From: Devosia lucknowensis
GTDB taxonomy: Bacteria; Pseudomonadota; Alphaproteobacteria; Rhizobiales; Devosiaceae
Assembly (NCBI RefSeq): GCF_900177655.1
Contig: NZ_FXWK01000002.1
Span: forward strand, 806,001-870,000
Length of the DNA stretch: 64,000 bases
Direction: 5' to 3'
In this document: in pieces, positions 52,035 through 61,665 of the stretch
Numbering within the stretch: the first letter of the stretch is position 1
How the letters are laid out: the number at the start of each line of letters is the position of its first letter
Program-made: the position numbers and the translations under genes
Notes under the pieces: model-generated
The model's input: the letters and a program-made list of their open reading frames with translations, nothing else
The model's database searches: none
What the model was told of the DNA's origin: nothing

Positions 52035-52844
52035 ATGCAAACCCCAGATCGCCAACAGCGCCTTGCCGCGCTGCGGGACGTCATTGCCGATATCGAGCGA
52101 AAACCGGCGCTGGCGGAGATGCGTGACAGCCTTGATTCACAAGAAGAAAGCGATGCTTTTCCGACGCTTCCTGCAGGTCTGGTGCAGGAAATCTATGCCG
52201 ATGAAAGCCGCGATGGCGGGCTGGGTCTTGGCTTTGCGCTGGCCCAGGCCAAGAGCCTGCTGACGGAGCGGCGGCCCAGCGTCTTCTATATCCAGATGGC
52301 AAGCGACGCACAGACATTCGGCATGCCCTATGGACCGGGTCTGTCCTGGTTCGGAGTGGATCCAGGCGCCATGGTGATCGTGCGGACCGCCGACATGACC
52401 GAATTTCTGTGGGCGGCCGAGGAGGTGGTCTCCTGCCGCGCGGTTGCGGCCGTGGTCGCCGATGTGCGCGGCACGCCGAAACTGCTCAATTTCACTGCCA
52501 GCCGGCGGCTCAGCCTCAGGGCGAGCGCCAACGAGGTGTCGCTATTTCTGCTGCGCTACGGCCTGGGTGCGGAGAGCAGCGCCAGCCATCTGCGCTGGCG
52601 GATCCTGCCGCATCGAAGCGGCCGCCACCCCTATGACAATAGGGCTCCCGGCGCCCCGCGATGGCGCCTGAAACTCGAGAGAGGCCGGATCGCCGGACAG
52701 CGCAACGCGTGGTTTTTGGAATGGACAGACAATGGGCTTGCAGTCTTTAACTCACCGTCCGCCGGAAACCATGTTCGCACCCCGGCGTCGCTTCCTGGTC
52801 TTGTACCTGCCCTATTGGGCGACGGATTTTCTCAAGCGGGCTAA
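52035..52844 (+). CDS. imuA: ImuA, SOS mutasome component
   Basis: ImuA is a RecA/SulA-like protein required with ImuB and DnaE2 for damage-induced mutagenesis. About 269 residues: RQQRLAALRDVIADIERKPALAEM, LPAGLVQEIYADESRDGGLGLGFALAQAKSLLTERRPSVFYIQ, VDPGAMVIVRTADMTEFLWAAEEVVSCRAVAAVVADVRGTPKLLNFTASRRLSLRASANEVSLFLL, RHPY-like basic tail. The ATG at 52035 is chosen; ATG at 52023 is also possible. A LexA box lies just upstream, and imuB starts within its 3' end. Confidence 0.9.
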   Translation: MQTPDRQQRLAALRDVIADIERKPALAEMRDSLDSQEESDAFPTLPAGLVQEIYADESRDGGLGLGFALAQAKSLLTERRPSVFYIQMASDAQTFGMPYGPGLSWFGVDPGAMVIVRTADMTEFLWAAEEVVSCRAVAAVVADVRGTPKLLNFTASRRLSLRASANEVSLFLLRYGLGAESSASHLRWRILPHRSGRHPYDNRAPGAPRWRLKLERGRIAGQRNAWFLEWTDNGLAVFNSPSAGNHVRTPASLPGLVPALLGDGFSQAG

Positions 52845-54402
52845 TCCTGCGCTCAAGGATGTTCCGCTGGTCCTCTATGAGAGGATCAAGGGCGGTTTGC
52901 GCCTGGCGGCAATCGAGCCGGACCTCATGAAGCAAGGTCTCAGGATCGGCCAGAACCTTGCCGATGCCCGCGCGATCTGGCCCAACCTGACGGTCCTCGA
53001 AATCGACAGGGCCGGACTGACGCTCGCCTTCGAGAGTTTTGCCGACTGGCATTCCAACGCCAGTCCCCTGGTGTCGATCCTTTCCGACGTCTCTCCCTTC
53101 GGCGACCTGGTCCTTGACGTGACCGGGGTCAGTCATCTGTTCGGTGGGGAAGAGCAGATGCTGCGCATGGTGCTGTCGCGCCTGCGCGACCTTGGCTACG
53201 TGGTGTCCGGAGCGATTGCGCCCACGATCGGCGCTGCCTGGGCCGTCAGCCACTTTGCCCGCAGCCAGGTGGTGAATGATGCCGATCTTGCCGCGGTGCT
53301 GCACGCCCTGCCGGTCGCAGCCCTGCGATTGCCCGAAATGCAAGTGTCCACTTTCGTGCAGATGGGCCTCGATACGATCGGGCAGGTACGGCACCGTTCG
53401 CGCAAACAGCTCAAGGCGCGTTTCGGATCCGTGGTGATGCGGCTCGACCAGGCCTTCGGGCATATCGAGGAGCGGATGGCGCCGCGGCTTCCGGCGGTCG
53501 AGCATCATGTGGACAGGCGCCTCGCCGATCCGATCAGTCTCATGGATGACGTCCTGATGCTCACCCACGATTTGGCGGTGCAGCTGAGTTTCCGGCTGGA
53601 AGCCCAGGGCCTGGGTGCGCAGACTTTCCACCTGTTTCTCTACCGGGTCGACCACAAGGTGATGACCCTCTCGCTCAATGCCGCAAGGCTGACCCGGGAC
53701 CCGCACCATATCAGCGATCTCTTTCGTCACCGGGCGCAAAGGCTGGCGGGTGAATATGATGCAGGTTTCGGTATCGACATGGTGCGCCTTGCAGCCAGCA
53801 GCGTCGAGCGCCTGGATGCGGTTCAGGCGGGAGCATTCTCGGTCGAAAACGGACTTGAAGACATCGACCGGCTCAATGACCGGCTGTCGAGCCGCCTTGG
53901 TACCACGGCGGTACTTCAGACCGAACAGGTTGCCAGCCATTTGCCCGAACGGGCTGCCAGGCTGGTACCGGCCCTGGCCAGTCGCAGTTCCCAGCGCATT
54001 GCAGCTCCACCCCTGCATCGTCCCTTGCGCCTCTTGCCCATGCCTGAACGCGTGGCAATCACGGCGCAGGTGCCCGATGGCCTGCCGGCCATGATGGTCT
54101 GGCGACGCGAAACCTACAGGTTGGTCAAAGGGCAGGGGCCCGAGCGACTGGGCAGCGAGTGGTGGCGACATGCCGTGCGGCTGGAACTGGTCGAGCCGCC
54201 CAAGCCGAAAAAGCCGGAGCCTGGCGAGACACCCAAGCCGCCGCCTTACATTCCCAAGCTCGACCGTCTTGATCCGCGGGCCGGGACACGGGACTATTTC
54301 GTAGTCGAAGACCAGGATGGGCGCCGCTTCTGGGTTTTCCGGCAAGGCCTTTATGGAGCAGGTTCCGAAATCGGGTGGTACGTGCACGGGATTTTCCCAT
54401 GA
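52771..54402 (+). CDS. imuB: ImuB, inactive Y-family polymerase subunit
   Basis: ImuB is a Y-family DNA polymerase homologue that acts as a scaffold linking ImuA, DnaE2 and the beta clamp. In 543 residues the palm starts FLVLYLPYWATDFL, where active polymerases have an acidic DxD-type site, and the SIDE-type position reads SPFGDLVLDVTG, so it looks catalytically dead, as is usual. The little-finger part includes LTHDLAVQLSFRLEAQG. It overlaps imuA by 74 bp (another in-frame ATG is at 52732) and its stop overlaps the dnaE2 ATG by four bases. Confidence 0.9.
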   Translation: MFAPRRRFLVLYLPYWATDFLKRANPALKDVPLVLYERIKGGLRLAAIEPDLMKQGLRIGQNLADARAIWPNLTVLEIDRAGLTLAFESFADWHSNASPLVSILSDVSPFGDLVLDVTGVSHLFGGEEQMLRMVLSRLRDLGYVVSGAIAPTIGAAWAVSHFARSQVVNDADLAAVLHALPVAALRLPEMQVSTFVQMGLDTIGQVRHRSRKQLKARFGSVVMRLDQAFGHIEERMAPRLPAVEHHVDRRLADPISLMDDVLMLTHDLAVQLSFRLEAQGLGAQTFHLFLYRVDHKVMTLSLNAARLTRDPHHISDLFRHRAQRLAGEYDAGFGIDMVRLAASSVERLDAVQAGAFSVENGLEDIDRLNDRLSSRLGTTAVLQTEQVASHLPERAARLVPALASRSSQRIAAPPLHRPLRLLPMPERVAITAQVPDGLPAMMVWRRETYRLVKGQGPERLGSEWWRHAVRLELVEPPKPKKPEPGETPKPPPYIPKLDRLDPRAGTRDYFVVEDQDGRRFWVFRQGLYGAGSEIGWYVHGIFP

Positions 54403-57400
54403 GCATGGACCTGCTTGCCGAGGCCGACGCGCCACCACCGATCCGGCTGGAAGCGCCGTTCTATGCCGAGTTCATCGCCACCAGCAATTTCTCCTTCCTG
54501 CGTGGCGCGTCGCACCCTGAAGAGCTTGTAGCCCATGCCATGGCCATGGGTATGACCGGCCTCGGACTGTGCGATCGAAACAGTTTTGCCGGGGTGGTGA
54601 GGGGCTTTGTGGCTGCCCGGGAAAACCGCGAAAGAAGCCCGGATTTCCGCTATTTCGCAGGTGTCCGGCTGGCCTTTGCCGATGGCACGCCAGATGTCAT
54701 CGCCTATCCCACCGACCGGGTATCCTATGGGCGGCTCTGCAAGCTTTTGACCATCGCCAACCGTCGCGGGGACAAGGGCGATCCGCGCCTGCTGTTTGAC
54801 GATCTGTTCGGGTCGAGCGCCCCGACCTCGGACACCGAACAAGGGCCGGTGGAGGATTTTTCGCAGGGCCAGCTCTTCATCGTGATGCCGGATGAGAAGG
54901 ACTGGGCACGCACCGAACAGACCCTGGACCGGCTTAGCCGCCAGTCTCCCGGACGGGTGTGGATTGCCGGCGTGCCGCGCTTCGACGGGCATGATCGGGC
55001 CCGCCTCAATCGCACCGACGCCCTGGCCAAGCGCCATGGTGCAAGGATGATCGCCAGCAATGACGTTCACTATCATCGGGCCGACCGCAGCATCGTCCTC
55101 GATGTGGTCTCATGCATCCGCGAACATGTGACCCTGGAAGAGGCCGGATTCCTGCTCACGGCCAATGCCGAGCGGCATCTCAAGTTTCCAGGGGAAATGG
55201 CCAGGCTCTTTGCCGAGCATCCCGATGCGCTTGTGCAGACCCAGGTGTTTGCCGGCCGGATCGGTTTCGGCCTCGAGCAGCTCGAATACAACTATCCCGA
55301 GGAAACCATCGGCGATGGTGAGACCGCGCAGCAGACCCTGGAGCGGTTGACCTGGGAAGGGGCCGCACGGCGCTTTCCAGAAGGCCTTCACGACGACATC
55401 AAGCGCAGCATCTGGTCCGAGCTTTGCCTCATCGCCTACAAGGGCTATGCCGCCTATTTCCTGACCGTCCATGACATCGTCAAGTTCGCCCGCGAAGAGC
55501 GAGGAATTCTCTGCCAGGGGCGTGGTTCGGCCGCCAATTCCACCGTTTGCTTCTGCCTCGATATAACCTCGGTCGATCCACGCAAGGCCACGCTGGTGTT
55601 TGGCCGGTTCATTTCCACCGAGCGGGACGAACCACCCGATATCGACGTCGATTTCGAGCACGAACGGCGTGAGGAGGTAATGCAGTATGTCTACCAGAAA
55701 TATGGCGGCCGCCGCACCGGGCTGACGGCAAACGTCATTTCCTACCGCTCCAAGAGTGCCATCAGGGAAACGGCCAAGGCGTTCGGTGTTTCCGACGACA
55801 CCATTGCTGCCTTCAACCAGCTCCATTGGGGCTGGGGCAGCAAGCTCGACCTGCGCGATCTCGCCAATCTCGGACTCAATCCGGACGATCCGGTCATGGC
55901 GCAGATGTTCGAAGTGGTGAAGGTCCTGCGCGGGTTCCCGCGCCATCTCAGCCAGCATGTCGGCGGCTTCGTCATCACCCGCGACAGCCTCGAAAGCCTT
56001 GTTCCCATCAGCAAGTCGGCCATGGACAGCCGGACAATCATCGAATGGAACAAGGACGATATCGACGCCCTAAAGATTCTCAAGGTCGATATCCTGGCCC
56101 TTGGCATGCTCACCTGTCTGCGGCGTGGCTTCGATCTCATGCGCACCCATTATGGGCGCACCGTGGAGCTGGCAGACCTGCAGAGCGAGGAGTTCCGAGA
56201 TCCCGAAGCCGCCCGCCCGGTTTATGAAATGACCCACCGGGCCGATACGATCGGCGTGTTCCAGATCGAGAGCCGGGCACAGATGACCATGCTGCCCCGT
56301 CTCAAGCCCGTCCGGTTCTATGACCTCGTCATCGAGGTGGCGATCGTCAGGCCGGGTCCGATCCAGGGGGGCATGGTTCATCCCTATCTCAAGCGCCGGG
56401 ACGGCACCGAGCATTGGGAAGCCAAGCCCGACGATCCGCTCGACCAGGTCCTCAAGAAAACCCTGGGTATCCCGCTGTTCCAGGAACAGGCGATGCAGAT
56501 GGCCATCGTTGGAGCCGGCTTCACGCCCGGAGAGGCCGACCAGCTGAGACGGGCCATGGCGTCATGGCGCCGCACGGGCAAGATCAACATCTTCAAGGAG
56601 CGTTTCATTGCCGGCATGACCGGCAATCCCAAACGCAACTATACCCGTGAGTTTGCCGAGAGGTGCTTTTCGCAGATCGAGGGCTTTGCCGAATACGGTT
56701 TTCCCGAGAGCCATGCGGCAAGCTTTGCGCTGCTTGTCTATGCCTCCTGCTGGCTCAAATGCCATTACCCTGATGTCTTCCTTTGCGCCCTGCTCAATTC
56801 CCAGCCGATGGGTTTTTATGCACCAAGCCAGTTGGTGCGGGATGCAATCGAGCACGGTGTCGAAATCCGGCCTGCCGACGTCAACGCCTCCATGCTGGAA
56901 TCGACGCTGGAGCCCACGCAGCGCGATGGCGTCGCCGAGCATGTCTGGCCCCGGCACAGGCCAATGATCGAGCAGATCTGGACAAGACATGCGGTGCGGC
57001 TGGGGTTGGAGCGGGTCGAAGGTCTCGCCGAAAAGGATGTCGCGCGGATCGTGGCGGTGCGTGGCGCTGGCTACGGATCCGTTCGGGAACTCTGGTTGCG
57101 AACGGGAATACCCGTTGCAAGCCTTGAAAAACTTGCGCGGGCAGATGCCTTTTCCTGCTTCGGGCTCAATCGGCGCGAGGCGCTGTGGGCCGTCAAGGGC
57201 CTGGTCGGAACGCATGGCGCCGAAACGCTACCGCTGTTTTCTGCGGCCGGGCCACCCGGGGATGAGACGGCCGAGGAGCCCGCAGGCCTGCCGCTCATGT
57301 CTCCGGGAGAAGAGGTGGTGCACGACTATTCCACCTTGTCGCTGTCGCTCAAGGGTCATCCCGTGCAGTTCCTGCGCCCCATGCTGATGGCACGGGGCAC

Positions 57401-57860
57401 GACGCGGGCGGAAAATCTGCCACTGGTGCCGGCTGACGTGCGTGTGGAAGTAGCGGGGCTGGTTCTGGTCCGGCAACGGCCCGGCACTGCAAGTGGAGTG
57501 ATCTTCGCCACCCTAGAAGACGAAACCGGCGTCGCCAATGTCGTTGTGTGGCCCAAGCTTTTCGAGGACGACCGGCTGCGCAAGATCCTGTTGTCGAGCC
57601 GCATGCTGGCCGTCAGGGGCAAGGTCCAGTCCGGCCATGGCGTCATCCATGTGATTGCCGAAGATTTCGAGGACCTGACCCCGCAATTGCTCGACCTCTC
57701 CCATGGCAAGGACTATGGCGACCGCATCCTGGCCCGTGCAGACGAGGGCAAGTCCGGCCCGCCAGGCAGCCAAAGCCGTGATCGCAATGCCGTCAGGGAG
57801 ATCGAAATGGCGCGGCGGCGAGCCTATGCAGCCTTGCCCAAGGGCCGGAATTTTCACTAA
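54399..57860 (+). CDS. dnaE2: Error-prone DNA polymerase DnaE2 (ImuC)
   Basis: DnaE2 is the translesion C-family polymerase of the SOS mutasome. The 1153 residues contain an N-terminal PHP domain (FIATSNFSFLRGASHPEELVAHAMAMGMTGLGLCDRNSFAGVVR), the polymerase active site with PPDIDVDFEHERREEVMQYVYQKYGG near residue 413 and GRGSAANSTVCFCLDIT, and the late ARLGLERVEGL-like and OB-fold regions (VEVAGLVLVRQRPGTASGVIFATLEDETGVANVVVW). The start is the ATG at 54399, which overlaps the imuB stop (ATGA). It is the last gene of the LexA-controlled imuA-imuB-dnaE2 operon. Confidence 0.97.
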   Translation: MSMDLLAEADAPPPIRLEAPFYAEFIATSNFSFLRGASHPEELVAHAMAMGMTGLGLCDRNSFAGVVRGFVAARENRERSPDFRYFAGVRLAFADGTPDVIAYPTDRVSYGRLCKLLTIANRRGDKGDPRLLFDDLFGSSAPTSDTEQGPVEDFSQGQLFIVMPDEKDWARTEQTLDRLSRQSPGRVWIAGVPRFDGHDRARLNRTDALAKRHGARMIASNDVHYHRADRSIVLDVVSCIREHVTLEEAGFLLTANAERHLKFPGEMARLFAEHPDALVQTQVFAGRIGFGLEQLEYNYPEETIGDGETAQQTLERLTWEGAARRFPEGLHDDIKRSIWSELCLIAYKGYAAYFLTVHDIVKFAREERGILCQGRGSAANSTVCFCLDITSVDPRKATLVFGRFISTERDEPPDIDVDFEHERREEVMQYVYQKYGGRRTGLTANVISYRSKSAIRETAKAFGVSDDTIAAFNQLHWGWGSKLDLRDLANLGLNPDDPVMAQMFEVVKVLRGFPRHLSQHVGGFVITRDSLESLVPISKSAMDSRTIIEWNKDDIDALKILKVDILALGMLTCLRRGFDLMRTHYGRTVELADLQSEEFRDPEAARPVYEMTHRADTIGVFQIESRAQMTMLPRLKPVRFYDLVIEVAIVRPGPIQGGMVHPYLKRRDGTEHWEAKPDDPLDQVLKKTLGIPLFQEQAMQMAIVGAGFTPGEADQLRRAMASWRRTGKINIFKERFIAGMTGNPKRNYTREFAERCFSQIEGFAEYGFPESHAASFALLVYASCWLKCHYPDVFLCALLNSQPMGFYAPSQLVRDAIEHGVEIRPADVNASMLESTLEPTQRDGVAEHVWPRHRPMIEQIWTRHAVRLGLERVEGLAEKDVARIVAVRGAGYGSVRELWLRTGIPVASLEKLARADAFSCFGLNRREALWAVKGLVGTHGAETLPLFSAAGPPGDETAEEPAGLPLMSPGEEVVHDYSTLSLSLKGHPVQFLRPMLMARGTTRAENLPLVPADVRVEVAGLVLVRQRPGTASGVIFATLEDETGVANVVVWPKLFEDDRLRKILLSSRMLAVRGKVQSGHGVIHVIAEDFEDLTPQLLDLSHGKDYGDRILARADEGKSGPPGSQSRDRNAVREIEMARRRAYAALPKGRNFH

Positions 57861-57868
57861 ATCCGGTA

Positions 57869-58159
57869 TCAGCCCAAGAGTGCGTCAACCTTGCCGGCCA
57901 TCTCGATATCCTTCTGGCTCAGTCCGCCTGCATCGTGTGTGTTCAGGATGATGCTGACCGTGTCGTAGACATTGGACCATTCGGGGTGGTGCCCAGCCTT
58001 TTCGGCAAGCAGCGCTACCCGGGTCATGAAGGCGAAAGCTTCGGAAAAATTCTCGAAGCTGAATTGACGCGAAATCGCATCCTTTGCTTCGTCGAATGTC
58101 CAGTCGGTCAGGCCTGCCAAGGCCTTTTCCCGCGCGGCGACTGTCAACTTCGCGACCAT
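57869..58159 (-). CDS. phhB: 4a-hydroxytetrahydrobiopterin dehydratase
   Basis: A 96-residue pterin-4a-carbinolamine dehydratase. The active-site His pair and Trp are in [33 protein letters not shown], preceded by [19 protein letters not shown]. It recycles the pterin cofactor of phenylalanine hydroxylase, though no phenylalanine hydroxylase gene is nearby. The ATG at 58159 ([20 protein letters not shown]) is the family start; longer upstream frames lack support. It is convergent with dnaE2, with 8 bp between stops. Confidence 0.92.
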   Translation of the reverse strand: MVAKLTVAAREKALAGLTDWTFDEAKDAISRQFSFENFSEAFAFMTRVALLAEKAGHHPEWSNVYDTVSIILNTHDAGGLSQKDIEMAGKVDALLG

Positions 58160-58341
58160 GGAATCCTCCGTCGGTTCGGTCTCTCCAATCAACGCCCTGG
58201 AACCCACATGGCTCCGCACCGCCACGGCCGCGATATTAACTCGCCGTTCAGCGTTCACGCCGAATCGCGACGCCCATCCCATCCATGCAAGGGCTTGTTA
58301 ATGCCTCGCGCGCCCAATGGAGCCGCAATAGGGAAATTTCC

Positions 58342-60633
58342 GTGCTGACTTCAGCCCGAAAGACAATGCCGTCCCTGGACTACGTGTCCATCATCCGCTC
58401 GGTCTATGGCGACCGCGGCGCGATGCTGGCTGGCTCGGTTGCCAGTGCCTTCGCGGCGGGTCTGACCGCCTGGAAAGCGCAATCGGTTTCCCTTTACGTG
58501 GTGGCCGGGCTGTTTCTGGTCCTTGGCCTTGTCCGCGACATCAATATGCGCGCCTTCTGGAAGGCCGCGATCAGCGCCGATGACGGCGAAGCTGCCCAGT
58601 ATTGGGAAAATCGTGCTGTCGTCCTGGGTGCCATGCTCGCCCTGGTCTACGGCCTCTGGTGCCTCGTTGCCATGCTGATCGTGCGCGATCCCTATGCCGA
58701 ACTGGTCAGCGCCTCGCTCACCATTGCCGTCATGGTTGGTATCTGCGCGCGCAATTTCGGCCTCGATCGGCTCGTGACCATACAAATGCTGATGGTCATC
58801 GTGCCGCTTTCGCTCGGCCTTCTGCTACGCGCCGATATTTTCCATCCCGTGCTGGCCGTCCTGCTGATCATCATGCTCCTCAGCTTCCGCAAACTGGCGG
58901 CAGACATCAGGGCGATCCTGCTCAGCGCCGTGCATGGACGCGTCGAGGCATCGCGGCTCGCAGCCGAACTCGATATGGCCATCACCACACTCGATCACGG
59001 CCTGTGCCTGCTGGACGACAAGGGCGCCGTCAGCGTCGCCAACGAGCAGGCCCTCAATTTCTTCGCGCTGATCGGGGCACCCAACCTGCTGCGGGCGCCG
59101 CTCAGCGCAGTCCTGCGAGACCGAAGCGCCGCCGGCAAGCTTCCGGCCATCGGCGTGGAGCGCCTGCTCGATCTCGTCGAACGCCGTGCTTCGGGCAAAG
59201 TGCAGCTCAGCGTCGCTGATGGACGCCACTACGAGGTCACTGTCAGCTCCGGCCGCGACCGGTGCGTGCTGCTGATCGAGAACATCAGCGAGCGCGTCGC
59301 TGCCGACGAGCGCATCACCTTCATGGCCCGCCACGACACCCTGACCGGCCTGCCGAACCGTGCCTATTTCGGCGAACTGGTTGCCGACGACCTCGAAATC
59401 CGTCGTCGCAAGCGCAGCGACGCATTGCGCTCCCTGACCATCATCGACATCGACGATTTCAAGCATGTCAACGACACGTACGGGCATATCGTCGGTGACG
59501 CGCTGCTGGTGGAAGTTGCCCAGCGGTTGCGCAGCGTCGTCGGGGCCGATGCGGTGCTCGCGCGCCTGGGTGGCGACGAATTCGTTATCTACGGCAGGTC
59601 GGAAGCAGGCCCGGAGAGGGACAGCCAGACCATCATGCAGGCCTTCGGCAAGCCGTTCCACCTCGAGGGCGTCACGCTCAACGTCAATGCAAGCCTCGGC
59701 CTCGTGTCCAGCACGCAGGGTGAGGACACGCTCGACGATCTGATGACCAAGGCCGACCTTGCCCTCTACTCCGCCAAGGCGGAGGGAAAGGCCACAAGCC
59801 AGATTTTCCATGCGCAGATGGATGTCGACTACCATTACCGCCAGCGTCTCAAGGTCGACCTGAGGCATGCCATATCAGCGGGCAAACTCAGCCTCGCTTT
59901 CCAGCCGCTGCTCGATATCGGCACGCGCAAGGTGGTGTCCTGCGAGGCGCTGGCCCGTTGGGAACACCCAGAGCTGGGGCAGGTGCCGCCCTCGACCTTC
60001 ATTCCGCTCGCCGAAGAAATCGGTCTCATCTCCGAGATTACCGCGTGGGTTATCGGCGAGGCTGCATTGCAGTGCAGTCAGTGGCCTGGCCAGGTCGGTG
60101 TCGCGGTTAACGTCTCGGCGCGGGACTTCCGCGCCATAGACCTCCAGGGCGTGGTCGACGAGGCCTTGCTCCGCACCGGCCTTCCGCCCGAGCGTTTCGA
60201 AATCGAAGTGACCGAGACGGCGGTCATTGAAGAGCGTGATATTGCCAGCAATGTTCTCGCTGGGCTTGCACGGCGCGGAGTGGGTATCGCGCTCGACGAT
60301 TTCGGTACGGGATATTCCTCGCTCAGTTATCTCAGCGCGCTTCCCTTCTCCAAGCTCAAGATCGATCGCTCCTTCGTTTCGGAGATCGCCGAGCAGCCGC
60401 GGGCGCTGAGCTTGCTTACCAATGTTGCACGGCTCGGACGGGACCTCGATCTGGTCGTCGTGGCCGAGGGTGTCGAGACCGAGGCGCAGCTCAATGCCAT
60501 GGTCGCGCACACGCCGATCCAGCAGGTTCAAGGCTACCTTTTCAGCCGCCCGCTACCCCAGCGCGATATCGCCGAACTGATCTCTCGGCTCAATGCCGGC
60601 AGCGCCCGGCAGACAAATCGCCGCATTGGTTAA
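58342..60633 (+). CDS. Membrane GGDEF-EAL protein (c-di-GMP turnover)
   Basis: A 763-residue protein with five or six hydrophobic N-terminal segments (about residues 20-190; AGSVASAFAAGLTAW, VSLYVVAGLFLVLGLV, AVVLGAMLALVYGLWCLVAMLIV, ASLTIAVMVGICA, IQMLMVIVPLSLGLLL, VLAVLLIIMLLSF). A PAS-like segment (ITTLDHGLCLLDDKGAVSVANEQ) and GGDEF (RLGGDEF near 409) follow; no RxxD I-site is seen. The EAL domain has EALARWEHP near 534, VTETAVIEE, DDFGTGYSSLSYL and KIDRSF. Start is uncertain: GTG 58342 is used, ATG 58285 and 58366 are possible. Confidence 0.92.
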   Translation: MLTSARKTMPSLDYVSIIRSVYGDRGAMLAGSVASAFAAGLTAWKAQSVSLYVVAGLFLVLGLVRDINMRAFWKAAISADDGEAAQYWENRAVVLGAMLALVYGLWCLVAMLIVRDPYAELVSASLTIAVMVGICARNFGLDRLVTIQMLMVIVPLSLGLLLRADIFHPVLAVLLIIMLLSFRKLAADIRAILLSAVHGRVEASRLAAELDMAITTLDHGLCLLDDKGAVSVANEQALNFFALIGAPNLLRAPLSAVLRDRSAAGKLPAIGVERLLDLVERRASGKVQLSVADGRHYEVTVSSGRDRCVLLIENISERVAADERITFMARHDTLTGLPNRAYFGELVADDLEIRRRKRSDALRSLTIIDIDDFKHVNDTYGHIVGDALLVEVAQRLRSVVGADAVLARLGGDEFVIYGRSEAGPERDSQTIMQAFGKPFHLEGVTLNVNASLGLVSSTQGEDTLDDLMTKADLALYSAKAEGKATSQIFHAQMDVDYHYRQRLKVDLRHAISAGKLSLAFQPLLDIGTRKVVSCEALARWEHPELGQVPPSTFIPLAEEIGLISEITAWVIGEAALQCSQWPGQVGVAVNVSARDFRAIDLQGVVDEALLRTGLPPERFEIEVTETAVIEERDIASNVLAGLARRGVGIALDDFGTGYSSLSYLSALPFSKLKIDRSFVSEIAEQPRALSLLTNVARLGRDLDLVVVAEGVETEAQLNAMVAHTPIQQVQGYLFSRPLPQRDIAELISRLNAGSARQTNRRIG

Positions 60634-60766
60634 CGCCACCTAACCCCCTGACGCCACCTTAGAAATTTTCTGCGCCGAAACTCGCGCCGGACAAATGCGA
60701 GATATTTGCCAGTACAAACATGGATAATGAAAGGTTAAGGTTTTCACGTACTGGGGGACATTGGTA

Positions 60767-61522
60767 ATGAGTGCGGCAACCCAATCGGCGACCGGCGCGT
60801 CACGTTTTGCGACAACCCTGATCGACCTCCTCGATCGCATAGAATATCGCCGGGTATCGCCGGCGGATCAGCTCGATCCCGTCTATCGGCTCCGTTACGA
60901 GGCGTATCGTCGCGAGGATTTCGTGCCGATCAATTCGCAGCAGGTGACACGCGACGAATATGACGACGCGACAAACTGCTACTGCTTCGGGGTCTATATC
61001 GATGGCGAACTGGTCAGCTCGATCCGCTTTCACCATGTGACGTCGCAGAACCGCACGTCACCAAGCCGCACGATCTGGCCCGAAGTGCTGGAGCCCATGC
61101 TCGATCGCGGTCATGGCTACATCGATCCCAGCCGCTTCACCGCCGATCACGACGCCTCCCTGGCTCTGCCGGCGCTGCCCTATCTCACGCTGCGTATCGT
61201 TGCCATGGCGAGCGAATATTTTCCGGTGCGGTACACCATCTCATCGGTCCGCGCCGAGCATGCCGCGTTCTACAGGCGTATCTTCGGCTCCGAGCGACTG
61301 GCCGACGAACGGTTCTGGGGCGAGCTGAAATTTCCCGTCTGCCTCTATGCGGCAGAGGTGCCCACGATACGCGACCGCGTCGCAGACCGTTTTCCATTCT
61401 TCATGTCGACACCCGAAGAGCGAGAGCACCTATTCGGCAATGGTGCGGGCCGGCATCAGGCCATAGCGCCGACGGCCCGCATGGCGCATCGTCTGCGCCA
61501 GATGGAAATGGCGCAGGGCTGA
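60767..61522 (+). CDS. FeeM-like N-acyl amino acid synthase / autoinducer-synthase-fold protein
   Basis: A 251-residue GNAT-fold protein of the N-acyl amino acid (FeeM) group, related to LuxI-type synthases. RVSPADQLDPVYRLRYEAYRREDFVPINSQQVTRDEYDDATNCYCFGVYIDGELVSSIRFHHVTSQNRTSPSRTIWPEVLEPML and GYIDPSRFTADHDA, then LALPALPYLTLRIVAMASEYFPVRYTISSVRAEHAAFYRRIFGSERL are the pattern. Relatives transfer fatty acyl chains from acyl-ACP to amino acids. The product here is unknown. The ATG at 60767 follows a GGGGGA site. No cognate receptor gene is nearby. Confidence 0.78.
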   Translation: MSAATQSATGASRFATTLIDLLDRIEYRRVSPADQLDPVYRLRYEAYRREDFVPINSQQVTRDEYDDATNCYCFGVYIDGELVSSIRFHHVTSQNRTSPSRTIWPEVLEPMLDRGHGYIDPSRFTADHDASLALPALPYLTLRIVAMASEYFPVRYTISSVRAEHAAFYRRIFGSERLADERFWGELKFPVCLYAAEVPTIRDRVADRFPFFMSTPEEREHLFGNGAGRHQAIAPTARMAHRLRQMEMAQG

Positions 61523-61541
61523 CCTGAACTCGAGGAAGAAG

Positions 61542-61617
61542 TGGTGCCGCTTGCGTGACTCGAACACGCGACCCCATCATTACGAATGATGTGCTCTACC
61601 AACTGAGCTAAAGCGGC
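61542..61617 (-). tRNA. tRNA-Thr (anticodon CGU)
   Basis: On the minus strand the 76 bases fold as a cloverleaf: acceptor GCCGCTT / AAGCGGC (pairing at 61611-61617 and 61546-61552), discriminator A, and encoded CCA at 61542-61544. The TpsiC region reads GTTCGAGTC. The anticodon loop TTCGTAA has CGT at 61582-61584, decoding ACG (threonine). Confidence 0.95.
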
Positions 61618-61665
61618 TTGCCGCGACCGTCGATTTGCATCGACCGTCAGGCGATTGGCGGTCTT

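Noticed and set aside
52732..52770. Earlier ATG of imuB
   Set aside because: The conserved ImuB N terminus begins at 52771; the extra residues lie inside imuA and are not conserved.
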